Shown here in pieces: positions 1 through 8,257 of a stretch of 64,000 bases of DNA. The DNA lies in assembly GCF_003852495.1 (NCBI RefSeq), contig NZ_QAJI01000005.1:1-64000 (forward strand), written 5' to 3'. The translations under genes were made by a program, and so were the position numbers. The first letter of the stretch is position 1. Every line of letters begins with the position of its first letter. The notes beneath the pieces were generated by a model. The model did no database searches. It was not told the origin of the DNA and worked only from the letters and a program-made list of their open reading frames with translations. Source of the stretch: Taibaiella sp. KBW10. Its GTDB lineage: Bacteria > Bacteroidota > Bacteroidia > Chitinophagales > Chitinophagaceae.

Positions 1-1
1 T

Positions 2-148
2 TACAGCCTCGATGGCCGGTTATTGTTACAGAAAGCTCTTTCCGCTACACAGGCGACTATCGATATCAGTACACTGCCTATAGGTATCTATACCGTAAAG
101 ATTACAGATAACAACAGCACAAAAACAGTAAAGCTTATAAAAGAATAA
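2..148 (+). CDS. T9SS type A C-terminal sorting domain, 3' end of a gene cut by the window edge
   Basis: Frame 2 is open from the left edge to a TAA at 146-148 and encodes 48 residues. They have the pattern of a type IX secretion Por-secretion tail: YSLDGRLLLQK, then TIDISTLPIGIYTVKI and a basic end, TVKLIKE. In this family the domain directs export across the outer membrane by the PorKLMN/Gld system and is removed on arrival. That system (gldKLMN) is encoded at 10-14.7 kb. The catalytic or binding part of the protein lies outside the window, so its function cannot be stated. A hairpin terminator follows. Confidence 0.85.
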   Translation, partial: YSLDGRLLLQKALSATQATIDISTLPIGIYTVKITDNNSTKTVKLIKE

Positions 149-160
149 CCTATGCATTAA

Positions 161-218
161 GGGAATGCACCTTGCATTCCCCCACCATACCCGGAGCACT
201 ATGTTCCGGGTATTTTTA
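161..218 (+). terminator. Double hairpin terminator after the T9SS cargo gene
   Basis: Two consecutive perfect inverted repeats follow the stop: GGGAATGCA (161-169) with TGCATTCCC (173-181), then ATACCCGGA (187-195) with TCCGGGTAT (205-213). The second is followed by TTTTAT, as expected for an intrinsic terminator. Confidence 0.75.
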
Positions 219-335
219 TGTAAGGAAAGGTATGTGCATACGCATAAAGACAAATGAAGAAGTGGATTAATTATATCACAATGTTGTTAATATTTAATAT
301 ATTTATCAAATCGTTCACTTTTAAAATTTTATTTT

Positions 336-1238
336 ATGAAAAGATGGCTTTACCTAACCTTTCTTTTTGCACTTGCAAGCACCTCTTTTTTATCTGCACA
401 AATTGGAATAGTCGACTGTAGATGTGTTCCCGTATCCTCTGTATCGATTAGCAATATAACCACGACAAGCGCAACGGTCACCTGGGTTCCGACTTTTAAT
501 CAATCGAGGAACTGTATCTTCGTCATTGACATCCAGAATTTAAGCAATCCTTCCGCATCTGTATCTTTACAGGTGAGTGGGACAACGACTTATAATATGC
601 CCAATCTCGCTCCGGGAAACAATTATAAAGTAAGTGTTTATATCAATAATAATACCTCAGGATGTGTGGGTAGACCGGTAGATGCTTCTTTCACCACTTT
701 AAGCAGCACTTATTGCTCCTCCAGCAGTACGACAACACATAGTTACCTCACCTTACAGTATTTAAGATTGAACAATGGTTATATAGGCATGTCTCCATCA
801 TGGATCACCCCTAACGGGTCTATTAGCGCACCAAGCACCGGCAGCCCCTATGTATTTATAGCCACCCCGGTTAATGTGCCTAAAAACACGGTGATCACCA
901 ATGATTTCGGAATATATTACCAGGCACACACTAACACAATACCACCATACATACTTTATCTGAACATATGGATCGACTTTGATAATAACGGGGTATTTGA
1001 TAGCTACGAGCGTGTAAGCAGTGGCAGCCTGACCAGCAGCAGCTCAACCCCACCAAATACAATGGGAGGCGGTGTTTCTTATGCATCAGCTGGACAAATA
1101 CAATCCATAGCCATCCCCAACATGACCGCATCTAATGTACGGGCAAGGATGACCTTAAGTGTCAATCAAAATGTAGGCCCTTGCAGTAGTTTCGCAGAAG
1201 GGCAGGTGGTAGATTTTAAAATAAATATTATTCCTTAA
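336..1238 (+). CDS. Secreted protein with fibronectin type III and GEVED domains
   Basis: 300 aa. The N-terminus is a signal peptide (KRWLYLTFLFALASTSFLSAQ, cleavage near residue 21). Residues about 33-120 look like a fibronectin type III fold (SVSISNITTTSATVTW, then YNMPNLAPGNNYKVSV). Residues about 160-300 match the GEVED domain: YLNIWIDFDNNGVFDSYER near 210 and EGQVVDFKINI at the C-terminus in place of the canonical GEVEDY. GEVED domains are common in secreted Bacteroidota proteins, often next to T9SS tails, but no sorting tail follows here. It is probably an extracellular or periplasmic binding/adhesion protein; the ligand is unknown. Monocistronic, with terminators on both sides. Confidence 0.7.
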   Translation: MKRWLYLTFLFALASTSFLSAQIGIVDCRCVPVSSVSISNITTTSATVTWVPTFNQSRNCIFVIDIQNLSNPSASVSLQVSGTTTYNMPNLAPGNNYKVSVYINNNTSGCVGRPVDASFTTLSSTYCSSSSTTTHSYLTLQYLRLNNGYIGMSPSWITPNGSISAPSTGSPYVFIATPVNVPKNTVITNDFGIYYQAHTNTIPPYILYLNIWIDFDNNGVFDSYERVSSGSLTSSSSTPPNTMGGGVSYASAGQIQSIAIPNMTASNVRARMTLSVNQNVGPCSSFAEGQVVDFKINIIP

Positions 1239-1409
1239 GGAGTAAAATGGGCGAGTGATTGGCCAGGCCAACGTGTGTACTGATTTACCCCTTAATGTTA
1301 TGCCCCACAACAATAAGGGTGCAAACACATAAAGGGTATCGTGCTGAGCAGGCAATAATGTCCGCTATAAAGAGCGTACTTCTTCTTTAAGGCACGAAGC
1401 CTGTATATA

Positions 1410-1440
1410 AAAAGCCACGCTGATATAGCGTGGCTTTTAT
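1410..1440. terminator. Bidirectional hairpin terminator
   Basis: AAAAGCCACGC (1410-1420) pairs with GCGTGGCTTTT (1428-1438). The A and T tracts on the two sides allow it to end both the GEVED gene and the convergent cupin gene. Confidence 0.8.
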
Positions 1441-1454
1441 TTATATTTTAGCTG

Positions 1455-1796
1455 TTAAATTCTTTGATAGTCGTCATCTAAACGGATGATGTCATCCTCT
1501 CCAAAATAAGTTCCGTATTGGATCTCAATAATGGTCAAGGGCGTATCCTGTTTATTTTCCAATCGGTGTTTTGCTCCTTGAGGCACCCTGAATACTTCAC
1601 TTGGCCCTAAGGTATATACTTCGCCATCAAGGGTAATCGTCGCCTCTCCCTCAATAATCGTCCATATTTCTGAGCGATGATGATGATACTGGTAACTTAA
1701 GCGGCCTTTGGGTTTTACTTCAATGCGTTTCACTTTATGCGTTGCGGCGTCTTCTAATACCCAATATTGTCCCCAAGGTCTGATATCTGTTTCCAT
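1455..1796 (-). CDS. Cupin, mannose-6-phosphate isomerase type II C-terminal-like
   Basis: 113 aa, a stand-alone single cupin barrel. It resembles the C-terminal domain of bifunctional mannose-1-phosphate guanylyltransferase/mannose-6-phosphate isomerase: RPWGQYWVLED near residue 6, KVKRIEVKPKGRLSYQYHHHRSE with the metal-binding histidines near 38-40, EGEATITLDGEV near 50-60, and VPQGAKHRLEN as the second cupin motif. Related enzymes interconvert fructose-6-phosphate and mannose-6-phosphate for polysaccharide synthesis. No guanylyltransferase domain is fused, so isomerase activity is an inference; it could also be a sugar-binding cupin. No metabolic partner is adjacent. Confidence 0.75.
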   Translation of the reverse strand: METDIRPWGQYWVLEDAATHKVKRIEVKPKGRLSYQYHHHRSEIWTIIEGEATITLDGEVYTLGPSEVFRVPQGAKHRLENKQDTPLTIIEIQYGTYFGEDDIIRLDDDYQRI

Positions 1797-1888
1797 AATA
1801 CGTTATGCTTTCTGCTAAATGATAGATCCGAATGATTTCTTTTTCTAAAACTGAAAATTCGGAAAAAATATTATAAAAAAAAAGCAAA

Positions 1889-2434
1889 TTATGTATAATA
1901 TGGAGAAATCATAAGATAAACGACCACACCGGTTACAGAAACATAGAACCACAAGGGCCAGGTGTATTTTGCAATCTTACGATGCCGTTCATTTTCGGCG
2001 ATAAGTCCCCGATAAGCGGTAAAAAGAATAAAAGGCAAAATAACCGCTGCCAGTATGATATGAGTAATGAGGATGAAATAATAAATGCCTCTGATCACAC
2101 CTGTTCCCCCATATTTAGTATCTCCTGCCCATAGATGATGGGATATATAGGATAACAGGAATAAAACGGATAATACGATGGCCAGTAAGATTGTATTCTT
2201 ATGTAGCTTTATATTGCGTTGTTTGATAGCAATAAGTGCTACCACAAGACAAACAGAGACCAAAGAGTTGATGATGGCATTGGCCAAGGCAAACTGATGT
2301 ACATTAAAGCTAAAAGGATAAGGTACTTTTAACGCTTTACTATCCAGCAATACTACTGCTCCAAAAATAATTATGGAGACCAGGATGATCCAGAATCTCG
2401 CTCTTTTGTCGTTCTTCTTAATTAAAGGTTGCAT
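1889..2434 (-). CDS. DUF420 membrane protein (CtaM-like oxidase assembly factor)
   Basis: 181 aa with about five hydrophobic segments (around 16-34, 48-68, 83-100, 117-140 and 158-178). It shows the conserved His-containing stretch of DUF420: LFLLSYISHHLW near residue 95 and FILITHIILAAVILP near 120. The family includes YozB/CtaM, needed for aa3 oxidase activity in Bacillus/Staphylococcus. It is the last gene of the minus-strand oxidase cluster, 1 bp after the SCO1 gene, which supports a role in haem A/copper oxidase maturation. The exact biochemical role is unsettled. Confidence 0.8.
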   Translation of the reverse strand: MQPLIKKNDKRARFWIILVSIIIFGAVVLLDSKALKVPYPFSFNVHQFALANAIINSLVSVCLVVALIAIKQRNIKLHKNTILLAIVLSVLFLLSYISHHLWAGDTKYGGTGVIRGIYYFILITHIILAAVILPFILFTAYRGLIAENERHRKIAKYTWPLWFYVSVTGVVVYLMISPYYT

Positions 2435-2435
2435 T

Positions 2436-3125
2436 CTATTTTTTGTTTTTACGTTTTTCCAAATCCAGAAGAATCACGCCATCTGCTATTTTTGCAAGCG
2501 CACGCGCATCCATACCATCATAATACCCTCTTATATTCCTGAAAGTATCTACTAAAACAACCTGTTGGGAATGAATGAATTCATCCGGTGTTTCGGCATC
2601 CAGTTTCAGGCCCAATTCATTCTTCGCATAATCGAATATAGCATCCTTATTACCTGTCAGGAACCACCAGCGATCATGTGATGTGGTATATTTATTGGCA
2701 TACTGCCGCAATACCGGAACACTATCATTAGGATCTACAGAGATACTGACAAACTGCACGAGGTCTGTACTCTTTTTATCAAATGCCTTTACGACTCCTT
2801 TAATGTTTTGTGTTAATGCAGGACATACAGTAGGACATTTAGAAAAGAAAAAATTGATGACCAATATTTTTCCCTTCAAATCCTTGTTAAGGCTTACTTG
2901 CTGGCCTAACTGATTAGTCAGGTTAAGGTCTTTCAGGGTGTGAAATACGGTATCATATTGCATTTCCCCTTTCACGATATGGCTATCTACCCGATCCGGT
3001 CTATAGAATCGAGGAATGTTGAGCGCATTAGAAACGGATTTATTATAGTATAGGAAAAAAGAAAGCGGAAGCAAAACTGCCACCGCTATTCCTATTATAA
3101 ATCCTTTTGACTTTTTTGAAGACAT
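2436..3125 (-). CDS. SCO1/SenC family copper chaperone for cytochrome c oxidase
   Basis: 229 aa. An N-terminal membrane anchor (about residues 10-26) is followed by a thioredoxin fold. The copper ligands are present: CPTVCPAL (CxxxC near residues 98-102) and the distal histidine in DEFIHSQQVVLVD near 185. SCO proteins deliver copper to the CuA centre of subunit II and act as thiol-disulfide partners at the outer face of the membrane. The gene lies between subunit IV (3146-3598) and DUF420. Subunit II, the presumed client, is not in this window. Confidence 0.92.
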   Translation of the reverse strand: MSSKKSKGFIIGIAVAVLLPLSFFLYYNKSVSNALNIPRFYRPDRVDSHIVKGEMQYDTVFHTLKDLNLTNQLGQQVSLNKDLKGKILVINFFFSKCPTVCPALTQNIKGVVKAFDKKSTDLVQFVSISVDPNDSVPVLRQYANKYTTSHDRWWFLTGNKDAIFDYAKNELGLKLDAETPDEFIHSQQVVLVDTFRNIRGYYDGMDARALAKIADGVILLDLEKRKNKK

Positions 3126-3145
3126 CAGATTATATGTTTAAAAGA

Positions 3146-3598
3146 TTAATGGCCGCCAACAAGTGCTTTAATCGTATGGCCAAAGGTTTCGTTGATGCCC
3201 AGGTGATACGTAGAATCTACCAGGAATACCGTAGCCATCCAGAAGACCAACATCATTGGGAAAAGTACAAATTTTGCAAACGTTCTAGTTTCATCACCTA
3301 AGTGCATGAACACCTTTACAATGTAATAGGCCTTTAACATCGTAAGGGCTACAAAGAAGGTAATAACAAAAATATGATGAATGCTCGGGTTAGAGAAATA
3401 CAAACCTAAACCCACTGCAACTTCGATAATGGTAATCAAAGTAAGGATACCGGTTACTTTCCAGATCTTCTTTACTTTAGCCTTACTTTCAGGAGAATTC
3501 AGATCCTCATGATGTGCTAATACGTCTGAATATAATTTCGATTGATCTAATTCGTATAAGTGAGTTAAATCGTGTGCGTCTGAATGATGATGAGACAT
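3146..3598 (-). CDS. Cytochrome c oxidase subunit IV (prokaryotic type)
   Basis: 150 aa. A His/Asp-rich soluble N-terminus (MSHHHSDAHDLTHLYELD) is followed by three transmembrane segments (about 49-70, 78-98 and 110-130). These carry LTLITIIEVAVGLGLYFS and ALTMLKAYYIVKVFMHLGDE, the latter typical of bacterial COX4/CtaF-like subunits. It is a small structural subunit of an aa3-type haem-copper oxidase. Its place between subunit III and SCO1 fits this. The His-rich N-terminus could bind metal, which is inference only. Confidence 0.85.
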   Translation of the reverse strand: MSHHHSDAHDLTHLYELDQSKLYSDVLAHHEDLNSPESKAKVKKIWKVTGILTLITIIEVAVGLGLYFSNPSIHHIFVITFFVALTMLKAYYIVKVFMHLGDETRTFAKFVLFPMMLVFWMATVFLVDSTYHLGINETFGHTIKALVGGH

Positions 3599-3652
3599 AA
3601 TTTTATGATTGATAATGAATCTTAAATATAATTGCTGTTACCCATTTTTCTA

Positions 3653-4411
3653 TTACAACAAATAGAAGAAGGTAAATACGAATACCCAAACTAAATCTAC
3701 AAAGTGCCAATACAAACCTACTTTCTCGATCATTTCATAGTGACCTCTGTTTTCGTAGGTATTGTTCACCACATTCAATAGGATAATGATGTTGATGATC
3801 ACACCCGAAGTTACGTGCATCCCGTGGAAACCGGTAATGGTAAAGAAGTAGTTATAGAATTCATGAGTGGCGCTTAGCGCAACTTCCGGCGTCTTCGCTA
3901 AAGCATCGGCCACATAAGGCTTATGCGTATTAAAGAGGTGTTCAAAAGAACTAACCGGCGTTTTAGCCAAATCATTATAAGAATCCCACCAGGCACCTGA
4001 ATGGTATAAGTGCGTCCACTCCCAAGCCTGACAAGACAAGAAGATTACCCCACCAATAATAGTCCAAAGCATCCATTTGATTACGCCCGCTTTATTATTA
4101 GCGTGACCGGCATGTACTGCAAGCACCATGGTTACAGAAGATACGATCAGGACGAAAGTCATAAAACTTACAAACACCAAAGGGGCATTCCAACCTTCAA
4201 AGAAAGGTACAGAATGGAATACATGGTTCGGATCAGGCCATATTTTGTGCATGAATCTGTTGGAACCCATAGAAACCAGCAAACCACTGAAAGTCAAGGC
4301 ATCAGACAACAGGAAAAACCACATCATCATTTTACCATAGCTCAACTTAAACGGCGACTGTCCTCCACCCCATACAGAAGGGGATTTAGCATTTGTTGTT
4401 GCGTGTGTCAT
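3653..4411 (-). CDS. Cytochrome c oxidase subunit III (first copy)
   Basis: 252 aa with seven hydrophobic segments. Family signatures include KMMMWFFLLSDALTFSG near residue 27, SCQAWEWTHLYHSGAWW near 125, FFTITGFHGMHVTSGVI near 190 and the C-terminal GLYWHFVDLVWVFVFTFFYLL. Subunit III stabilises the catalytic core of aa3-type oxidases. A second, shorter subunit III gene lies just upstream at 4548-5135. Paired subunit III genes are common in Bacteroidota oxidase operons and probably form one complex together. Confidence 0.92.
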   Translation of the reverse strand: MTHATTNAKSPSVWGGGQSPFKLSYGKMMMWFFLLSDALTFSGLLVSMGSNRFMHKIWPDPNHVFHSVPFFEGWNAPLVFVSFMTFVLIVSSVTMVLAVHAGHANNKAGVIKWMLWTIIGGVIFLSCQAWEWTHLYHSGAWWDSYNDLAKTPVSSFEHLFNTHKPYVADALAKTPEVALSATHEFYNYFFTITGFHGMHVTSGVIINIIILLNVVNNTYENRGHYEMIEKVGLYWHFVDLVWVFVFTFFYLL

Positions 4412-4547
4412 AATTTTGTAAAAACAATTTTATAGGAATACTTCTAAGCTAATTTACTTTAAATTGGGTGCAATTTAGTAATAGAAATTCACTTTTCTTG
4501 TATTTTTGTTAAAATATTTTTTATTGTAATTGGTCCTCATACCTGTA

Positions 4548-5135
4548 CTAGCGGTACATCAGCAAGAATACGTACAGATATAGCCATAAGATATCGATAA
4601 AGTGCCAGTAAGCACCCAGGATTTCCAGGCCAACAGGACTTTTTCCTTTATTAAAAAAGCGGTTCTTAAGCAACACCACAATAAGGGCAATAATCCCGCC
4701 AAGGATGTGCACCAAGTGCGCTCCTGCAATCACATAGAAAAAGGAATTGCTCACATTGCCATTAATTCTGATGTTATGTGCATACATCTGCTTAAATCCT
4801 AAATATTGCAATACCATAAAGGCAATACCTAAAATCAGCGTCAGGATCATCAATAAGTTATACCGGCTAAAGGCTTGCTTCTTGTAGGCCTTCAAACCCA
4901 AAAAGTAGGTAAGGCTACTCAACAGGATCACGATGGTAGATACGGCAAATATCTGAGGCATTTCAAATTGCTCCCACATCCCTTGTCCGCGACGCACCAG
5001 ATAACCACTGGTAAATCCCGCAAACATCAGCAGGATGCTGCCCAGCGCAAACCACATCGCAAATTTCTGAGGATGAATTTTTCTGGTTGGTGCAGGTATA
5101 TGTACCGGAACAACCGGATCTTTTACTGTTTCCAT
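4548..5135 (-). CDS. Cytochrome c oxidase subunit III (second copy)
   Basis: 195 aa with five predicted transmembrane segments and the family motifs FAMWFALGSILLMFAGFTSG (residues about 25-44), GAHLVHILGGIIAL near 138 and GAYWHFIDILWLYLYVFL at the C-terminus. It lacks the two extra N-terminal helices and the WEW loop of the 252-aa copy, so the two are divergent partners, not a recent duplication. It is followed by 136 bp without a gene before the longer copy and is preceded by ctaB. Confidence 0.9.
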   Translation of the reverse strand: METVKDPVVPVHIPAPTRKIHPQKFAMWFALGSILLMFAGFTSGYLVRRGQGMWEQFEMPQIFAVSTIVILLSSLTYFLGLKAYKKQAFSRYNLLMILTLILGIAFMVLQYLGFKQMYAHNIRINGNVSNSFFYVIAGAHLVHILGGIIALIVVLLKNRFFNKGKSPVGLEILGAYWHFIDILWLYLYVFLLMYR

Positions 5136-5152
5136 TATGGCTAAAATTTAAA

Positions 5153-6070
5153 TTATAATTTATCGTAAAGAAAGGCAAGAAATACAACGGGGATGTACAA
5201 GAATGAAGTGTACATCAATCCTTTGGCACTCGAATTATCGCTTCTGCGGTAAAACATATAAGAAGCTGCAAAGTAAATGATCCCAAAGATAATGGCGACC
5301 CACATAGATAAGGTGCCGCTCAAATGAATGGCATAGGGAATCATACCCAAAGGAATCATGGTGAGGCTATAATACATGCACTGCAGCCCGGTATATTTGG
5401 TTTTACCTGCATGGCTGGGTAACATACGAATGCCTGCTCTTAAATAATCATCATAACCCACCCAGGCGATTGCCCAAAAGTGTGGAAACTGCCAGAAAAA
5501 TTGAATAAGGAATAAAGACCATCCCCCGAAATTTTCAATTCCGGATAAGGACCCTGTAGCTGCTACCCATCCGATAAGTGGTGGAAAAGCACCGGGTATA
5601 GCCCCTATAAATGTAGAAATCGGATGTATTTTTTTCATCGGTGTGTAGGCAAATCCATATAATAATAAGGATAACAGGCCTAACATACCCGCGAGGAAGT
5701 TAAAGAAATAGCAAATAATAGCGACCCCTAAAACCCCAAATATGATCACCAAAACCCAGGCTTCCGGTGCTTTCATTCTGCCATCAGGCAAGGGCCGGTT
5801 TTGGGTACGGTGCATAAATTTATCACTTTCCCGTTCTAATATTTGGTTGATGATATTGGCGCTTATGGTGATCAGGCTACTCCCAATCGCCATAAGCACG
5901 GCTGTATGCCAGGTAAACCCGGCATGGGGTGCCAGTAAATAGCCTATAATACTGGAGTATACGACCATTATGCTCAACTTCGCTTTCGTAAGTTGTAAAT
6001 AGTCTTTTAATTTAGACGGCCGCGCCTTTTTGTCTTGTTCTGTGATTTGCACTACGATACCCAATTTCAA
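5153..6070 (-). CDS. ctaB: Protohaem IX farnesyltransferase (haem O synthase)
   Basis: 305 aa UbiA-family prenyltransferase that farnesylates haem B to haem O, the precursor of haem A for aa3 oxidases. Visible family motifs: LTKAKLSIMVVYSSIIGY at residue 27, NIINQILERESDKFMHRTQNRPLP (the first Asp-rich motif) near 87-110, and the second, WVGYDDYLRAGIRMLP, near 205-220. About eight membrane helices follow. The start may lie a few codons inside (V7 in VQITEQDKKARPSK), because the first residues are poorly conserved. A -7 element lies 24 bp upstream, so this is probably the first gene of the minus-strand oxidase operon. Confidence 0.93.
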   Translation of the reverse strand: MKLGIVVQITEQDKKARPSKLKDYLQLTKAKLSIMVVYSSIIGYLLAPHAGFTWHTAVLMAIGSSLITISANIINQILERESDKFMHRTQNRPLPDGRMKAPEAWVLVIIFGVLGVAIICYFFNFLAGMLGLLSLLLYGFAYTPMKKIHPISTFIGAIPGAFPPLIGWVAATGSLSGIENFGGWSLFLIQFFWQFPHFWAIAWVGYDDYLRAGIRMLPSHAGKTKYTGLQCMYYSLTMIPLGMIPYAIHLSGTLSMWVAIIFGIIYFAASYMFYRRSDNSSAKGLMYTSFLYIPVVFLAFLYDKL

Positions 6071-6093
6071 TAAATATTTCTATTATCAGGGCA

Positions 6094-6101
6094 CAAAATT
6101 A
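6094..6101 (-). promoter_or_regulatory. -7 element for the ctaB/oxidase operon
   Basis: On the minus strand this reads TAATTTTG, a full match to the Bacteroidota -7 consensus TAnnTTTG, 24 bp upstream of the ctaB start. No clear -33 TTTG lies 19 bp further upstream. Confidence 0.5.
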
Positions 6102-6143
6102 AGGCTTTCGGTTGGATAAAGTTTTAAAATAAAGGCTTATTTT

Positions 6144-6470
6144 TTATACCGCAAAACTTTCGCCGCAAGCACAGGTACGGCTTGCATTAGGGTTGACAAA
6201 ATGAAATCCTTTACCATCCAATCCGTCCGAGTAGTCAAGCGTGGTATCGCAGAGATACAGGAAGCTTTTAATATCAGTTACCAAGGTAATGCCTTTATCG
6301 ACAAATACCTGGTCACCGGATTGTGGCTGATTATCAAAATCCAGTTTATAAGATAGCCCGGAGCAGCCTCCGCCCACAACACTTACGCGTACAAAAAAGT
6401 CTGCTGCAAGCTGCTCATCTTTCTGAATTTGGTGTACCCTGTCTACTGCTTTATCGGTTATATAGATCAT
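6144..6470 (-). CDS. HesB/IscA-family iron-sulfur cluster assembly protein
   Basis: 108 aa A-type scaffold/carrier. The three conserved cysteines are present: GGGCSGLSY near residue 35 and TCACGESF at 98-105. A-type proteins receive Fe-S clusters and pass them to apo-targets in the cytoplasm. It lies 1 bp downstream of the cysteine desulfurase gene, so the two are very probably co-transcribed. No IscU, ferredoxin or HscA gene is adjacent. IscA and SufA cannot be told apart on motif alone. Confidence 0.9.
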   Translation of the reverse strand: MIYITDKAVDRVHQIQKDEQLAADFFVRVSVVGGGCSGLSYKLDFDNQPQSGDQVFVDKGITLVTDIKSFLYLCDTTLDYSDGLDGKGFHFVNPNASRTCACGESFAV

Positions 6471-6471
6471 T

Positions 6472-7617
6472 TTATGACTTAATTTTTAATTGATTTACGG
6501 CCTGCGTTATTTTTCCGGCCACTATTTCCGCTTCTTCCATGGTATTATATTGCCCGAAGCTGAGGCGTATCGAACCCTCGATCACTGAAGGAGGCAAATG
6601 CATCCCTTCCAACACATGCGAGGACTTCTGCTGCGCCGACGTACAAGCCGAACCCACGGAAAAAGCAATTTCATTATTTAATATACTCACTAATCGTTCA
6701 GCCTTTATCCCTTCAAAAGCAATGTTGAGTACATGGGGCAGACGGTGATGTACATCGCCGTTCTCTACTGCTCCTTCCAGCTGCAACAACTGCTGTGCTA
6801 CCGCATCTCTAATTGCTCCGATCTTTGGTATCAGGTTTATTCTGTTTTCCTGACTCAAAGCTGCCGCCTTTCCTAATCCTACAATCGCCGGTACATTTAA
6901 GGTGCCGCTTCTAAACCCATTTTGGTGCCCGCCACCATCCATTTGGGCGATCAGCTGTACCCTTGGGGAGCGCCTGCGGGTATATAAAACACCAATCCCT
7001 TTGGGTCCGTAGAATTTATGCGCACTTAAAGCCAGCAGATCAATGCCATCTTCCTCCACATTCACGGCAACTTTACCAATCGCCTGTGTCGCATCGCAAA
7101 AGAAATATACTTTATGCTTTTTAGCGATCATTCCAATCTCTTTTACCGGATGTAAAACACCCGTTTCATTGTTGGCATACATCAGGGCAATCAAAATCGT
7201 ATCCGGTGTAAAGGCTTCTTCTAAAGCCTCCAAATCGATATGCCCTTCCCTATTGACCTCCAAGTATGTAATTCGCGCGCCTGATTGTTCCAAATGTGTA
7301 CAGGTATCCAATACGGCCTTATGCTCTGTACGGCAAGTGATGATATGATTACCAAAACCCTTCATCACTTCAAAAACACCTTTCAGTGCAAGGTTACAAC
7401 TTTCTGTAGCACCTGAGGTGAAAATTAATTCCTGCTCTGCTGCTCCAATCAAGGCCGCCACTTGACGCTTCGCTATTTGTACTGCTTCATCTGCCTGCCA
7501 TCCCATTGCATGCGTGCGGCTGGCTGGATTACCAAATTTATGGGTAAAATAGGGCAGCATAGCCGCCACTACTTCCGGTGCACAAGGTGTTGTTGCATTA
7601 TAATCCAGATAAATCAC
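6472..7617 (-). CDS. Cysteine desulfurase (NifS/IscS class)
   Basis: 381 aa fold-type I PLP enzyme that converts cysteine to alanine and supplies persulfide for Fe-S clusters and thio-modified tRNA. Family marks: YLDYNATTPCAPEVV at the N-terminus, FTSGATESCNLALKG near 67, the Schiff-base lysine in LSAHKFYGPKGIGVLY near 200, and the active-site cysteine in FSVGSACTSAQQKSSHVLE near 322. The long SACTSAQQ loop places it in class I (IscS/NifS), not SufS. It shares an operon with the IscA-type gene at 6144-6470. Confidence 0.93.
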   Translation of the reverse strand: MIYLDYNATTPCAPEVVAAMLPYFTHKFGNPASRTHAMGWQADEAVQIAKRQVAALIGAAEQELIFTSGATESCNLALKGVFEVMKGFGNHIITCRTEHKAVLDTCTHLEQSGARITYLEVNREGHIDLEALEEAFTPDTILIALMYANNETGVLHPVKEIGMIAKKHKVYFFCDATQAIGKVAVNVEEDGIDLLALSAHKFYGPKGIGVLYTRRRSPRVQLIAQMDGGGHQNGFRSGTLNVPAIVGLGKAAALSQENRINLIPKIGAIRDAVAQQLLQLEGAVENGDVHHRLPHVLNIAFEGIKAERLVSILNNEIAFSVGSACTSAQQKSSHVLEGMHLPPSVIEGSIRLSFGQYNTMEEAEIVAGKITQAVNQLKIKS

Positions 7618-7645
7618 GCCGGAATTTCATTTTGATAAATATCTA

Positions 7646-7653
7646 CAAAAGTA
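7646..7653 (-). promoter_or_regulatory. -7 element for the cysteine desulfurase operon
   Basis: On the minus strand this reads TACTTTTG (TAnnTTTG), 29 bp upstream of the desulfurase start. It forms a divergent pair with 7666-7673. Confidence 0.5.
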
Positions 7654-7665
7654 AGTGCTTTACTT

Positions 7666-7673
7666 TAGTTTTG
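7666..7673 (+). promoter_or_regulatory. Candidate -7 element for methylmalonyl-CoA epimerase
   Basis: TAGTTTTG matches TAnnTTTG on the plus strand and lies 61 bp before the epimerase start. No -33 match is evident. Confidence 0.4.
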
Positions 7674-7733
7674 TGTTTTGGTTTATATCACCTTTATTGA
7701 TTTCACAATTTGTATTATTTATAATTTCCATTT

Positions 7734-8138
7734 ATGTTTAAAAACGTTGAACATATTGGCATTGCAGTTAAAGACCTGCAGGCCTCCATTACGCTATTTG
7801 AAAAATTACTCAATGTAAAAAGTTACAAAACGGAAGCGGTAACCAGTGAGCAGGTAGAGACTGCTTTTTTCCAAACCGGAGAAACAAAAATAGAACTGGT
7901 GGCCTCTACTACAGCAGAAGGAACCATTGCCAAGTATATCGACAAAAAAGGAGAAGGTATCCATCATATTGCCTTTGAAGTTCCTGATATTTTAAGCGAG
8001 ATGGCCCGGCTCAAAAATGAGGGCTTTCAACTACTGAATGAACAGCCTAAAAAAGGAGCCGATAACAAACTAGTTTGCTTCCTTCATCCCAAAACGACCA
8101 ATAGTGTATTAATAGAATTGTGTCAGGAAATCAAGTAA
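7734..8138 (+). CDS. mce: Methylmalonyl-CoA epimerase
   Basis: 134 aa, two betaalpha-betabetabeta modules of the vicinal-oxygen-chelate (glyoxalase/bleomycin) fold. Metal ligands are recognisable: His in VEHIGIAVKDL (near residue 7), Glu/Gln in KIELVASTT near 54, His in GEGIHHIAFEVPD near 80, and Glu in SVLIELCQ near 130. The enzyme interconverts (R)- and (S)-methylmalonyl-CoA between propionyl-CoA carboxylase and the B12-dependent mutase. Neither partner gene is in the window. Length and motifs fit bacterial epimerases well. Confidence 0.9.
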   Translation: MFKNVEHIGIAVKDLQASITLFEKLLNVKSYKTEAVTSEQVETAFFQTGETKIELVASTTAEGTIAKYIDKKGEGIHHIAFEVPDILSEMARLKNEGFQLLNEQPKKGADNKLVCFLHPKTTNSVLIELCQEIK

Positions 8139-8175
8139 TAGCCTGCAATCCCCCTTTAATTCCTAATAAAATGTT

Positions 8176-8225
8176 GATTAACGAACTGATTAACATTGAT
8201 TAACCTGATTAACGAAGATATTAAC
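8176..8225 (+). repeat. Array of four GATTAAC direct repeats plus a variant
   Basis: GATTAAC occurs at 8176-8182, 8188-8194, 8198-8204 and 8207-8213, followed by GATATTAAC at 8217-8225. Start-to-start distances are 12, 10 and 9 bp, roughly one helical turn. The array ends about 33 bp upstream of the candidate -7 element of the HU-like gene. Helically phased short repeats at a promoter suggest cooperative binding of a regulator or nucleoid protein (inference). Confidence 0.6.
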
Positions 8226-8257
8226 ATTAATGAGCGCGTTAGCATTACATATTTTGC

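Noticed and set aside
4010-4435. Opposite-strand open frames over the oxidase, gldM and respiratory genes
   Set aside because: They lie fully inside well-supported genes in other frames, show no protein-family features and are explained by the codon use of the real gene.
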